DNA of 64,000 bases from Adiantum capillus-veneris. Lineage: Eukaryota; Streptophyta; Polypodiopsida; Polypodiales; Pteridaceae. Location of the stretch: assembly GCA_014529385.2 (NCBI GenBank), contig CM043971.1, positions 30,213,709 through 30,277,708 on the forward strand, in the 5' to 3' direction. The notes below the pieces were generated by a model. That model was given only the letters and a program-made list of their open reading frames with translations. It searched no databases and had not been told where the DNA came from. Below, piece after piece: positions 22,608 to 33,571 of this stretch. Each line of letters starts with the position of its first letter. Positions within the stretch are counted from its first letter, which is position 1. A program made the translations under genes and the position numbers.

Positions 22608-22735
22608 AAGGAGTTAGCTTCTCCTTTGTGCTCTTTTGCTCAAGGAGTTAGCTTCTCCTTTCGGCTGTTTTGATCAAGGAGTTAGCTTCTTCTTTGTGCT
22701 CTTTTGATCAAGGAGTTAGCTTCTCCTTTCGTCCA
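22608..22735. repeat. 34-bp tandem repeat, four units
   Basis: Units start at 22608, 22642, 22676 and 22710, each beginning AAGGAGTTAGCTTCT. The array lies beside the polypurine tract, inside the internal region of the LTR element. Confidence 0.9.
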
Positions 22736-23067
22736 GATCGGAACTCTTGATATTCAGGCGTAGTAAAATTAGCGATCACACACAGGCCGTACAACCCAGA
22801 CCGTACTGATCTTCCATGGGTGTCTTGATGCACTAAAATTACATACCTAGGCAATCTCATCCAATTAAGAATATTCAGTGGTTGGCACACCACAATGCAA
22901 CACAAATGCTCCACATATGCATGTTACAAGACACAACAAACAGCGTCGTTGAGCACTCCCCCGAGACAAACGGTTTGCGGTATCATGCTACTCAACGACT
23001 ACCTCGTCACTCCCCCCCGCAAATAATCTAAAAGGTCCGGGCCATGAGCTCAGAGGACTGTACAGCC

Positions 23068-23275
23068 AAACGCTCCCCAGACCACAGTCTGCGTCTCTTG
23101 GAGGTTCAAGCATACAACCAAACGCTCCCCAGGCATCGGCTTGCGTCGTTCAGAGGTTTTCTAGCATACAACAGAACGCTCCCCAGGCATCAACCTGCGT
23201 CGTTCCGAGGTTTTCAAACATACAACAAAACACTCCCAAGGCATCGGCTTGCGTCGTTCCGAGGTTCAAACAATA
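23068..23275. repeat. ~54-bp tandem repeat, four units
   Basis: Units begin AAACGCTCCCCAGGCAT or a close variant and end GTCGTTCCGAGGTT. On the plus strand the period keeps frame and would give the repeated motif LPRHRLASFRG, but no start or domain supports a gene. It is an internal array of the LTR element. Confidence 0.85.
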
Positions 23276-23679
23276 CCAAAATAGTATTTCTCGCTTCTCC
23301 AATCAATGAAACCACTATTAAAACCTGAGTCAAACATTTCAAATCGGCACCAAAACAGGTTAAAAACAGATACCATCCATTTCAAACAAATTTCAAACAG
23401 AATCACCAAACAAGTTCTCAAACAGATTTCAAACTTAAAAAGCAATCTCGACATCAGCCAAGCTCGAAAAGTCGACTGACTTTCCATCCTGAAACTTGCA
23501 CCAAAAAATTAGGGTTAGGTTCCTTCCATGAGGTCGTAGCCAAGCACCACATGGTCGATCAGCTCTTTGACAGACAATGTTTTCTATGGCGGCGATGATA
23601 GTCCCAAGATAGCAATCGCACTTGACCTCCAAGGTCATCTGCTCGTGAAGAGACATCTACTAAGAGATGTCGAGAAATT

Positions 23680-23940
23680 TCAAGTTATAATATGCTAGCG
23701 TTTCCATGGTAAGCATTTCAGGATACCCTACTCTGCCAGAGGTTGCACTCCGAAGGAAGATGTCAGAAACCATATAACTTCGGGCAAAAATTTTCTTGAA
23801 AGCTTGCCAGGTACTTGGAGTATGCTACTTGGTAGCTATCAACATCTGCATGGCAGCGCCTCTGAGAAAAACAACAGCTCGAAACAAATCTTGGATCCTT
23901 CTCTTGCAAGTGATCTTAATGGCTTATGCCGTGTAAGACA
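23680..23940 (-). pseudogene. Degraded gag-like fragment
   Basis: On the minus strand the frame reads RAVVFLRGAAMQML followed by TPSTWQAFKKIFARSY, the 'L.G.A...W..F...F...Y' pattern of the retrotransposon Gag domain. Two adjacent stop codons follow near 23655-23660. The coding remnant lies just downstream of the primer-binding site, where gag belongs. Confidence 0.5.
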
Positions 23941-24113
23941 TGAGCGGTGAAGACGGGAGCGCGTCCGATGCGCGATGAAGTAAGGGTGGGAGTGGCTAGT
24001 AAGTCCGGGATGGAGGGCCAAGATACCTCAAAAAAAATTCCAATAGCTCTGTCTGCTCTTTTGTAGGACCGGTATGCTTTCAAAAAAGCACACGCCTGAT
24101 GCTCCGATACCAC

Positions 24114-24729
24114 TGTCACAAGGCAGGCACCACGCGCCAATAGAAAAGAAGAGACTGAACAGACTTTTAACACTTCAATAACAACTAAACTGAAAGAGAG
24201 AGATTGACACACGACACAGAGTGGCGGGATTCCACCCCAGAGAGTATTGGCCCCAAACCTTGGCGCCCCTTTCGGTATTTCGTTATATTGCATCAATAAA
24301 GTACAAGCCGGTACTCCAGACTCTGCACCTTCTCCAGGAAGCATGCCAGAGAATGAGCCCTAGCCTCATATTTAAAGGCCCTTGGCCTGAAAAGCAGTTA
24401 CAGTAAAAAGCCTTTAAAACTCAAAAGCTTTTGGTCCAAAAGCAAAGCCAAAAAGCTGCCAGCGCAATTTACGAAAATCCGTACAGCCTGCCACGTCATC
24501 ATGTCAGCGCAATTTTTGAAAATCGGCCACGTCATCAGTTTTTGCGTGCATGCGGGTCCTGCTTTATTTTAATCCCTTTATGTCACCTGGGGCCCCATCG
24601 AACGGGGTCCCCATAAGTTGGTAGGACTTCTTCTTTTGTTACTTGTTCTTCTTAGGGTTTAGGCCCCTCGGCCAACATCTGCAAGTTGGCTCCATTCTTT
24701 AGGCTTTGACACGTCAGCAGTTTGTTATA
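24114..24729 (-). repeat. 5' LTR
   Basis: Begins TGTCACAAGG on the plus strand, directly after the primer-binding site, and ends TTTGTTATA where the 3' LTR has TTTGTGACA. It carries two TGCCACGTCATCA-type motifs instead of three, and the poly(A)/U5 module at about 24248-24290. Confidence 0.85.
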
Positions 24730-24734
24730 GTCTT

Positions 24735-25422
24735 CAACTGTAGTGCTTGAACATATCCTTCCAGAATCTTGAGATTAAGATGCCAATTCTTGCTGGATCA
24801 TCCACTGAGTGTCTAAAGTAGAATAATTCTTGAACTTTACCAAATACTTCCGTTTAATCTTTCACGACTTTAGTGGCCGCTCTTGATAATGACTCTCAAG
24901 TCCAAATTCCTTTTGTGCTTGTCCCCAGCTTTCTTATGTAAAATTTCCTATCATGCCAGGATCTAATCTCTCACAATAGACTTGGACATTCCATGATGCT
25001 TGAAAATCTATGCTAGAAAAACCCTAGCCATATGATCTGCTTTGATCGTTTTCTTGACTGGAATAAAGTAAGCTTGCTTGCTAAATCTGTCCACAATGGT
25101 CCAAATCGCATCATTTCCAAAATGAGTCTTTGGGAGATCCATAAGAAAATCCATGGCAATACTCTCCCAAGGTTAGATTAGGCATAGGTAAAGGTTTAAG
25201 TAACTCAGGCATCTCATGTCGATCTTCCTGCTTTTTTGGCAAACCAAACATTCCCTAGCATATTGATGGATGTCTGCTTTAAGGCTTGGCCAAAAGAAAT
25301 ATTTTTCCATGCTAAGGTCGTATGGAGAATATCCAGGTGACCTACATAAGGCAAAGCATGTGCTTCATCCATGATTTTCTTCCTCAATGGCACCACCATG
25401 CAAATTGTTTGGTGGTGGTAGA
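24735..25422 (-). pseudogene. Ty3/gypsy integrase-chromodomain relic
   Basis: From the right, minus-strand frames show the integrase zinc-binding HH region (IMDEAHALPYVGHLDILHTT), fragments of the integrase core (CGQ.., then FSSIDFQASWNVQVYCERLDP), and a C-terminal KRKYLVKFKNYSTLDTQW that resembles a chromodomain. Many stops and frameshifts break it. A chromodomain would place it among the chromoviruses. Two LTR sequences bound it: the element ending at 24729 and the LTR beginning at 25423. Confidence 0.7.
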
Positions 25423-26028
25423 TGTCACAAACCAATGACGTGGCATAACCCTAGACACATGCAAACCGGACACACACACTTTCTCATGGCAGGCAGCAGT
25501 GCTGAAAAACGCGAAAATTCCTGCAGTGCCACGTGGCAGCTGCGTACGGACATCCTCGGAAATTGCGGCACGTTTTGCGAAGGCTGTACGGACTGATGAC
25601 GTGGCAGCAACGTACGGACCTGCAACTTTTGGCCTACTTTATTCTATGCAAGAGAAAGAGAGAGCTTTATTGCTTTATTTTTATCAAGCAATGGTTGGTG
25701 AGAAGACTTGCTTTATTTTTTTGGGAAGAGCTTTTGATTTTCAGTTTTTGGGGCTCTGCTTTTGGCATCCCTTGTAAACCTTTATAAGTGTGGTTTGGGC
25801 TTCCACTCTGCAGAGCATCTGGACGCAGAGTCTGAGAGTGAGACCCAACCACTCCCTTGTACTTTGGCAACAGATTTAATACAAAAAGAAAAACCGAAGG
25901 GTTGGGGCCAATACCTCTTGGCACGGAACTCCACCGGGCCGGTGTCGAATCTAATTGTGAACTGTTTTGAAGTGAATTCTTGTCTTGTCACGGTAGATTC
26001 TTGACTTGGAGTGTCCAAGTCTGTTACA
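25423..26028 (+). mobile_element. LTR, plus strand
   Basis: Begins TGTCACAAACC and ends GTCTGTTACA. It has TGACGTGGCA motifs in the U3-like part (about 25436 and 25590-25605), a TTTATAAG near 25783, and the module AATACAAAAAGAAAAACCG..GGGGCCAATACC (about 25875-25915). Its start is close to that of the LTRs at 22500 (minus strand) and 31256. GTGGTAT follows at 26029, which could be the start of a mutated primer-binding site, and ATG at 26090 opens a short gag-like frame. Confidence 0.65.
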
Positions 26029-26134
26029 GTGGTATGAGGATGCGGCCGACTCTCCTACCGGGAAATCCAATCCTTTTTACGCAGCACTTATGAATTCAAG
26101 CAAAGTACAGTCGACTTCCTCTGCATCTCCTTTC

Positions 26135-26340
26135 AGCGAAGAGCTGCAACAATTGGACGAAGAGTCGCAACTGTAGAGCGAAGGGGTGTGACCAGTAGTC
26201 GAAGGAGTGTGGCTTTTGGCGAAGAGCCATGTCTCTTGAGCCGAAGGGTCGTGACCATCCAAGCATAGGGGTCCTCCTTGGCATGGCACTTTGCGTATCT
26301 GCAACTAGGAGTATACACTAACATAGTCACAATCGTGACA
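26135..26340 (-). repeat. 3' LTR (truncated)
   Basis: Matches 30800-31000 in the same direction, with shared blocks such as CGAAGGGTCGTGACCATCC and CATAGGGGTCCTCCTTGGC. It ends ACAATCGTGACA, i.e. starts TGTCACGATTGT in element orientation. The purine tract GGGAGGAAA (element orientation) lies at 26341-26351. Confidence 0.85.
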
Positions 26341-26499
26341 TTTCCTCCCATTTAAAATGAGAGCTTCGGTTAAAGGAATGACTTCTGATGTTGATAGAAC
26401 TCTGGAAAAGCATTGAATCTTCAGAAATCTTCAATCTTTGAGTTATTTGAAACCTTTGTCTTGAACTTTTGCTTCTTGTGAAACCCTTCTGCTTTGACT

Positions 26500-27078
26500 G
26501 CTAAATCTCATGTCATTGCATTATTGAAAGACTTTTTAGAGGAACTTGGCATAATCAGGTTGACTCAACAAGAGATTGATCTTCAAAATCCTTCATGCGA
26601 TGTAAGATTCCTGGTTCAAAATCTTGTAATAACTGTGAAATATTTGGTGAAAAGGAAATCTTCTCAAGACATTCTTCAGAGAGGGTAACTTCATCTTTAC
26701 GAATCACTGAAGAGGATTTTGGATTAAGACTCCTGTCATCTTCTAATAATGAATCCCAAAATTCTTCAAAATCATCTTTAGAAACTGCAACTTCATGACT
26801 TGCAATTGGCATATCATCATCCAACAAAGAATCAAAGAAAGCATAGTCGTCTTCAGACTCGAATCTGCAACTATATTTTTATCTTTGTCTGGTAACGAAG
26901 TATCACTTGGAAAAACTTCTTGCTCGAGATCATCTTTGTCTTCATCAATTGATTCAAGAGAAGTTAATGAACTCAAAAATTCATCAATAATAATTTATGC
27001 ATTTGCATTGGAGATCATATTCGCTTCATAATCCATTGTATCATGTTGTTTGACTTGTACACGTGAGGCTTGAATCAC
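26500..27078 (-). pseudogene. Acidic region after the protease
   Basis: Minus-strand frames 26976-26743 and 26827-26555 are rich in Asp, Glu and Ser (for example DDFEEFWDSLLEDD). They occupy the place where reverse transcriptase would be expected. A frameshift separates the two parts. I do not recognise a domain. Confidence 0.45.
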
Positions 27079-27480
27079 TCATTTTGCATGATAAAGCCCG
27101 CGTAGAACGAGTTCACGTCTTTCTTCGAACAAATTGATAATATGCCCTCGAAAGCTAATTGTTGGATCATATTGGTATAACCAATGCTGACCAAGAATCA
27201 TGTCGTAGTATGATAAAGGCATGACTTCAAAATCCAGTTGATCAGCATAATCTTGAATATTGAACTGCAACTTTCAAACTGTCTCATCACAAGTTAAAAT
27301 TGACCATCTGCTAATTCCACATCATATAAGTGAGATGCCTTTTGGGTTGATAAGCCAAGCTGTCGAACTATGTGAGTGTTGACGAAATTATTCGAGCATC
27401 CGCTGTCCACCAAAATATTGAAGGAGCGACCATTGAGAGCTCCAAGAAGGCTCAAAACTTGCTTTGAGAGAGGCTCCAAA
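27079..27480 (-). pseudogene. Retropepsin (aspartic protease) domain
   Basis: The minus-strand frame has the active-site motif LVDSGCSNNFV (27420-27385), then VELADGQF, and in a second frame PLSYYDMILGQHWL, matching the 'D-S/T-G' and 'ILG..WL' landmarks of Ty3/gypsy retropepsins. One frameshift separates the two halves near 27290. Its product would cut the Gag polyprotein. Confidence 0.8.
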
Positions 27481-27622
27481 ACTGAAGAATTGCATTACGC
27501 ATGCTTCATAAGAATAGGCGTATCCTCTGAGACACGAATTGTGTTGACCACAGATTTTTCTTTGTCTTTAGCAAAAGCCTGTTGTTCATTATTCGATGAT
27601 GCTTCCGGGTTGGAATTTCTTT

Positions 27623-28448
27623 TCAAACTAAACGGAATTGGTCTCTTTGGACATTGATACCATCTATGGTCACCCCCACAAATTGTACATAAATCATCCT
27701 TCTTTGGAGTCGAAGAAGCATTTGAGAACGAGCATTATTGAGTATTGGAACGCCGATCTTGAGAGAAATCACGTCCTTTACCACGATCAAGTGAAGGAAC
27801 ATTTGAAGAAGATCTGCTTTGAGATTGTCGATCTTGAGAGTAGAACTTTGAAGTTGAATAAGACTCCGTTGATTGCTGTCTGAACTGAGACTGTTGCTGT
27901 TGACTTTGGCTATAGCTCTCTCTGCGATCACGCTGTGAAAAGCGAGCGCTATTTGAAGATCTGTCTCCATGGAGAAATTCCGTGTAGGCACCGAGACGCT
28001 CCACATAGGCAATTCCAGCATCCAAAGTGGTAGGGTTGTATTTGTGCACATCGTCCTTCAGGGTTGGTTCAAGCCCATCAATGAAACTGTGTAGTTTATC
28101 AAAGAAGTTGAGATTCTCTATCTCCAAAGTTGGTCTTTGAAACTCTATGATATACACAGCCAAGGAATTTGTCTGGCTCTAGCGGCGAAGAGAGGACAAA
28201 AGATGAAAATCCGCATTGGCAAGTTCGAATGCCTTCCGAATAGCACGCCGGAATTTGCCCAAGAAGGTGTGTGCTTACCATCAGCAAACCGTCGTTGCCA
28301 CCAAAGAAATGTTATGTCCTTGAGCAGAGAACTAGAAAGTGCAACTTTTTTACTCTCTACTAAGTCCGTGTTGGACAAGTAGACCTCCATTTTGAATAAC
28401 CATTGGTCCAGCACGCGCCTGTCGCGACGACCATTATACGGCTCAGAC
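27623..28448 (-). pseudogene. Gag, central and C-terminal part
   Basis: Minus-strand frames read RRDRRVLDQWLFKMEVYL, then WWQRRFADG and PTLKDDVHKYNPTTLDAG, the typical Gag capsid landmarks, and then a Ser/Gln/Arg-rich tail. A CCHC knuckle may follow near 27650-27680 (CGG..H pattern), but frames break there. The 5' part lies beyond the solo LTR, at 29928-30409. Confidence 0.75.
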
Positions 28449-29922
28449 TGTCACCAGCCAGTGGCAATTCCATTTTTGTTTATTTTCTCTTTTTTTGGGG
28501 AATTTCGTTTGTTTTACCTTTTGGAAACATCCCTCTGGAAATCTAACTGCCCTGCATTGCATAGCCAGTGTGGAACTGTTCAGAGAGAGTCCAGGTCTGA
28601 GGGCTAAAGAGCACTAAGGTTGGACAAGGACTATGGTTAGCCAAAGTGGGTCATTGGCCAGCCAAAGCGGAATCCTTTGCTACATAGGCTACATTTCAGT
28701 TCTGGGTGTGGCTGCAATGTACAAAGAGGGTTAGATGACCTAGAAGAATGTAATGGCAGAAGCTCCTAAATTTTAGGGATTGCTATTTTTGGACGGCAAA
28801 ATGTCTTCACGTCATTACGTGCAGTTTGACATGGGGATTATTTTGTTACTCTGTGGCCAAGTCAACAGAGGCTGCAGGTGAGATTTTTTAGACCCGAGGG
28901 TCTAAAGCGGGAAAATGCACAAATGAGTGACACTTGGCACTTTGAGGCGAGTTTACTACTTAAAGAGAAGGCAAAAACGTGATTTTCAGCTGTGAGCTCG
29001 TTTTTGAGTGCTGTCACAGGTGGGAGAGCTTCAATGGAGTGCTGGCTTACCCTCTATGTACAGTGAGGTGCAGAATGTCATGACCTGCACACCTCTCACT
29101 GCTCTCTCTCTCTCCCCTATTCTTTATGGTTATGCCCCTCTAGTGGGCTTTTCATTTGACCAATGTACAGTTATGTGGGTTCATGCGCGATTGCCGAGGC
29201 AAGAGCCTCTTGCACAGGTACTGGATTAGCTAGCGGCTAATCCCCCGCAGGTACATGTGAATTCGGAGAGGTTTCACGTGCGAAATCCCGTCCGATTCAA
29301 AGGGCAAGTAGCCCTACAGGTGCGGGAGCTCGAGGACTTGCTACGGATGCGACCGGCACGCGAAACGGAGCCGGAAACAGTGAATTACAGCCTGCTGTGT
29401 ATTTTTGCACGTTTAGGGTTTCGGCCCTCAACGGACCCTAATACCCCCAGGAGGTTCGGGGACGCAAGGGGACCGCTGTACAGGTGATTTGGCGCATTTT
29501 CGGGGCAGAAACAGAGAATTCAGCGTGCTGCAGATTCTCGCCAGGTTTTGCAAAGTGTCCGTATGCGTCGGGAAAGTCATCCAATGCGTGGGAATACTGA
29601 CTGTGAACGGTCCTAGTACAGTTATGCTGTCGAAATCAGGCCAGAACAGTTGAAATTCAGCCAAGATTGTGCGGGGCAGCTTAAAGGGAACCACAACTTT
29701 TATTCCCTCTTTTAAAGAATAAAGAAATACCGAAAGGGGCGCCTATTTAGGGGCCAATCTAGTGTTTGACTCGCATACAGATGCATTCTAGCATCTGTAT
29801 CCCATTCCCCTCTCTTGTGTCATTATAGCACAAGTAGAATAGACGACTAATAATGGGTGAAAGCTAAATCAAGGTTTGAAGTAAAGTCTACCGCCCTTTT
29901 TGAAGTTAACAGGCCGGTTACA
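28449..29922 (+). mobile_element. Solo LTR inside gag (copy B)
   Basis: 1474 bp, from TGTCACCAGCC to GGTTACA, with a perfect 5-bp target duplication CAGAC (28444-28448 and 29923-29927). It has AATAAA at 29718-29723 within the shared poly(A)/U5 module, and no internal region or primer-binding site follows. The gag frame of the host element continues in phase on both sides once the LTR and one duplication copy are disregarded. It is the intact counterpart of LTR copy A at 6670-12296. Confidence 0.92.
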
Positions 29923-29927
29923 CAGAC

Positions 29928-30418
29928 AGTTTAACATCCAGTTTCTTCTTTTGTGCAACATTAAAAATTTTATAAAGTAATTGAAGTCGCGATTGTCTAC
30001 CTCATCAGTTGGATCTGGTTCATTTGGTTTGTCCACTGAAGCTTCGGAAGGTGTGGAAGAAGCACCATTAGTCATCCGAGAAGTCGTAGGACGACTCCGA
30101 GAAGTGTTTTGCCTCTGCATCTTATCCAAGCAAGTGTGAAGTGATGCAAGGCTTCTGGAAAGTGTGACCATCTAATCCTTGATAAGTTAAGGGCGTCTTC
30201 AGATTGATCTTCTCTGTCCTGAGAAATCGGCATGGTTACGCCTCAAAGGGAACTCGAACAGGTGTAGGAGCAGGTTTTGGGTACTTTAGGGACGAGAAGT
30301 ATTCGGAATAATGATCACGTCCCGTGTAATTTGCTGGTAAAATCTGCGTCGGAACTACGGTTATGTACGAGCGAAAAGAGGTGGGCACATTGAAAACTTT
30401 GTCAGCCATGGGGTACAC
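29928..30418 (-). pseudogene. Gag, N-terminal part
   Basis: Minus-strand frame from ATG 30409 reads MADKVFNVPTSFRSY and later Pro-rich sequence. A second frame (30171-29928) holds TLSRSLASLHTCLDKMQ and a Ser/Thr/Pro linker before meeting the solo LTR. A stop at about 30236 separates the two. Confidence 0.5.
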
Positions 30419-30718
30419 ATAGAGCCAGCGCCAGAGGGTGAGGGAGAGAGACCAGCGTGAAAAATCTAAAATCGCTACTGGCTAGCATTGTCTTTTTTGA
30501 TGTTACGTAAGGTAAACTACAAGAGGTGCACTTAATAAGATATTTCACATGAGGTAAAATTTTAGGGGCTGACCGGACACTATATCGCCGGCAGAAAATT
30601 TGCATTCCATCTTTCTTTTGCTTCCATACAACTCCGAGAGAGGGGTTAGTGTGTAGCGACGAGGGTGAGAGGCTCACATGCTTCGGGTCTGGGGAAAAAA
30701 ATTGCTCTGATACCACTA

Positions 30719-31000
30719 TGAGGATTAGTGGTGCTAATTCTATAAATAAGACTTAGAACTTCATACTTAAGATCAAACTGAGACTCAAGACGAAGAGCTG
30801 CAACCATTGAACAAAGAGTTGCAACCGTAGAGCAAAGGGGTGTGACCAAGGGTAGAAGGAGTGTGGCTTTTGGCCAAGAGGCATGTCTCTTAAGCGAAGG
30901 GTCGTGACCATCCAAGCATAGGGGTCCTCCTTGGCATGGCACTTTTCGTATTTGCAACTAGGAGTAGGTGTAATACTGTAACAGAGTCACAATCGTGACA
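30719..31000 (-). repeat. 5' LTR
   Basis: TGAGGATTAG to AATCGTGACA on the plus strand, 282 bp, flanked on the left by the primer-binding site complement TGCTCTGATACCAC. Confidence 0.82.
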
Positions 31001-31255
31001 TAATGCTTTCAAGTAGGCAAGGCGTGAATCACTGCCATAGGTTCCTTCTCGTAGATCGAGGCATGCAATTCTGCATTTTTTATCGCCTACTTTCATAAGC
31101 CACTACATGGGCTTCTCCGTTAAGCACTACATCGATGAAATCACCTGAAACATCGCAATGAACCTCAAATGATTTCCTTAAGTTTGGCACTATCAAAATA
31201 GGACCATGGCTTTATGAATACTTTAGCCTGTCAAAGGCTTCTTGTTGTCTTGATC
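31001..31255 (-). pseudogene. Ty3/gypsy reverse transcriptase-RNase H relic
   Basis: Minus-strand frames show QQEAFDRLK, then FEVHCDVSGDFIDVVLNGE and VVAYESRR, followed by NAELHA and EKEPMAVIHALPT. These match the junction between the RT thumb and RNase H in gypsy elements. It is cut on the left by the gag-protease element and on the right by an LTR-like sequence. Confidence 0.75.
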
Positions 31256-31450
31256 TGTCACAAAATGATAACGTGGCATGATTGCCCGCGGACTGTTGAC
31301 GTGACCACTGTACGGACAAGTGATGTGGCTAACTGTACGAATTTTCGGAATTTCTGTATATAAGTGTGTGTGTGTATGTAAGTCTAGATTTCACCCTTAG
31401 CGACACACACACACTCACTCTTGGTCACTTCATCTGCTTGTGATTGATAC
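31256..31450 (+). mobile_element. LTR-like U3 with TATA box
   Basis: TGTCACAAAATGATAACGTGGCATG resembles the start of the LTR at 25423, and TGACGTG and GTACGGAC motifs follow. A TATA box (GTATATAAG) lies about 100 bp in. The right end was not found, so it may be a 5' LTR fragment. Confidence 0.5.
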
Positions 31451-33480
31451 ATCTAGCTACACACACATTTATACTTCAACTACTGATGTAGCTGATGGCT
31501 TCATTGTCTGGTGGGTGATTACCTTGGGTAGCTACTTTGCACTTCCTCAATGAGTGCCTGGATGGTTTATGCACCCACTCTCATGTAGTAAGTACATCGG
31601 CATGCATTCTCTTGCAGATCCTTTGGTTGGTATCATTTATTGCTTGGAATCCTGCTCGAAATATTCTTACAGGTACATTTACAGAAGCAGATGGGATTAC
31701 TCCTATGGCCTAACATAATCACTAGCTGTGAAAGGAGGAGGATGATGACTTGTCCTATTGCCTCTTTCTATTTAAAGGTGAGGGATTTCAATCCCTCACT
31801 TAGTCTGTGGTTGAGTGAGTAATTTCAAAGTGTGGGGATTGTGTTCTATTGAGGTTTGAAGACATTCAACTTTTCCACTCTATTCTCAACATAGATTACC
31901 TGAAGACTTAAGAATGTGTTCCTTTAGAAGTAGTTGTGTGAAGTTTGATTTCTAGGATTAAGTTTTTAAGATGTCTTATCCTTTTTTGCTTAAAGTTGAG
32001 TACTTTTTAAGCCAAGTAAGTTGCGTCAACTTATTTTACGCATGCCTTTTCTAAAAACTTTTTTAAGTTAATAATGTTTTGTTTTATCTAGTTTTGTTTT
32101 GTAGCAAACAAAGTATTCTAGTTAGTTAGTTTGTTTGTTTTCGTTTTTTCTTTTCTTTTCTTGTGTCCCTTGCTTTTATAGTTTTATGAGTGCTTTAGTC
32201 CCTCTTATAATTCGTGAGTTCAGACTATTCTGAACTTATGAAGGTAATAGATTATGCGGTGGATGCCTATTCTTCATAAGTTGTTGCATGAAACCTAATT
32301 CAAAATTAAAAAACAGTGAATTCATGGTTCTTAGTTGTTTTTATTGATGTGCTAGTGAGTTTTTATGGTGCTTTTGGATTTATATTGGCTCATGATTGGT
32401 TGGCTGCTTCAATTGGTTGGTTTGATTGATCTGCTGGATGTTTTTTTCTTAATACTCCTATAAATGGTGGAATGAGATAAGGGTGCTGAGTATGCATTGG
32501 TTGACCTGAACTGTTTTAGTCTCTTCAATCTGATGCTAGGATATAATACTGCCTTCTAATTCTATAGAATTCTTCATTTGGGATTTCTTAGTCTGATATT
32601 CCTGGCCTAGTGTTTCTTTTTGGCTGGCTCGGATTTGTTGGTACTGGCTGACAATTCGTCCTTGACGGGTTTTGATCTACTTTTTGGTATGGTGACTTTG
32701 ATAGCACTAACTCTCAAAGAGCTTTATGTGATGAGGAACTTCACTTCTAGGAACTTGTAGTCAATTGTTTCTCTGAAATCTGATATTTTTCTAACCTTGA
32801 CTAGATTGGTCTGGCTTTTAATCTGGTTCTATGACTCTGATATGGTCTACCTACTCATCAATTTGCAATATTGCGCTTTGGCTTTTCTTAGTTGTTGTTG
32901 TTAGACATAGTTGATTTTAGGAATACTCCCTCCATTTGAGTAGTTTTTGTCTCTCTATTTGAAGGGCTTGACTCTGGTCCATACAACATGGTTGTAGTTA
33001 CAAAACAAAGCTTCTCAAATCACTTTGAAGTTTCGTATACAATTTTGGTTGACTTATGGTTGGTTTGACATTTTTTGATACAGTAAAAGGTTACTTTAAA
33101 AAGTAGTTTTTAAGATGAGATGGTGCAGTTTTGGTAGGATTACTTTAACTCAGAAAATATGGGAATTACTTGAGATTTGTTAAATACTTTTATTTTAAAG
33201 TACTAATTAGGCACACACACACACACACACGCTTATGTGGGCGCGTACATATACACACACACACATACATACATAAGATGAAAGTATTTGATTACAGAAA
33301 GTAGCATCCATGAAGTAAAGAAATACAAGATCAACATTAAGCATGTATTTCTATCCTTGACAGTCCATGATACCAATCTGCGTATTTGTCTATGCTTGCT
33401 GATTGCAATTATTGCTTGTTATTTTGAGTCGGAACTTTGGAGCCGATAATTAATTTTTTCCTGCTTGCATGTGGTCCACA
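31451..33480. other. T-rich stretch, possibly intronic
   Basis: No long frame and no recognised domain. The T-rich composition resembles plant introns, and a terminal exon candidate follows at 33482. Earlier exons could not be identified with confidence. A (CA)n patch lies at 33212-33270. Confidence 0.35.
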
Positions 33481-33481
33481 G

Positions 33482-33571
33482 GGTAGTGACAAGCGTAGCC
33501 TGGAAAGTAAGGCCAAAGCGTTCTTTGTGGAAAGAGTGGGAGGGAAGCATCAAGCTTTTGAGAAGAAGTAA
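33482..33571 (+). CDS. Candidate last exon of an unidentified host gene
   Basis: After a pyrimidine-rich stretch and the acceptor TGGTCCACAG, 29 codons run to TAA and read as a coherent basic peptide containing SLESKAKAFFVERVGG and then KHQAFEKK. AT-rich sequence follows that could be a 3' untranslated region. Composition differs from the flanking T-rich DNA. I do not recognise the family, and the upstream exons are not assigned. Confidence 0.4.
   Translation, partial: GSDKRSLESKAKAFFVERVGGKHQAFEKK

Larger units (their letters stand above)
21292..24729 (-). mobile_element. Non-autonomous LTR element with doubled 3' LTR
   Basis: A minus-strand element flanked by the 5-bp target duplication GTCTT (21287-21291 and 24730-24734). 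Read on the minus strand the order is 5' LTR (24729-24114), primer-binding site (24112-24101, GCTCCGATACCA on the plus strand), a 1.6-kb internal region, polypurine tract (22514-22501), 3' LTR (22500-21849) and a second, end-truncated LTR copy (21848-21292). The internal region has a degraded gag-like frame and two tandem-repeat arrays but no pol. It sits inside an older gypsy pol relic (24735-25422). Confidence 0.88.
26135..31000 (-). mobile_element. Gag-protease LTR element without reverse transcriptase
   Basis: Minus-strand element with 5' LTR 31000-30719, primer-binding site at 30717-30704 (GCTCTGATACCA on the plus strand), gag, retropepsin, an acidic open stretch, polypurine tract and 3' LTR 26340-26135. 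After the protease there is no reverse transcriptase, RNase H or integrase before the purine tract, only about 700 bp of acidic coding remnant. It therefore looks non-autonomous although it has the gypsy-type gag and protease. The left LTR lacks the first ~80 bp seen in the right one. No clean target duplication was found. A solo LTR (28449-29922) splits gag. Confidence 0.8.

Noticed and set aside
22608-23275. CRISPR-like arrays
   Set aside because: The repeats are contiguous tandem units without unique spacers and lie inside a plant LTR element.
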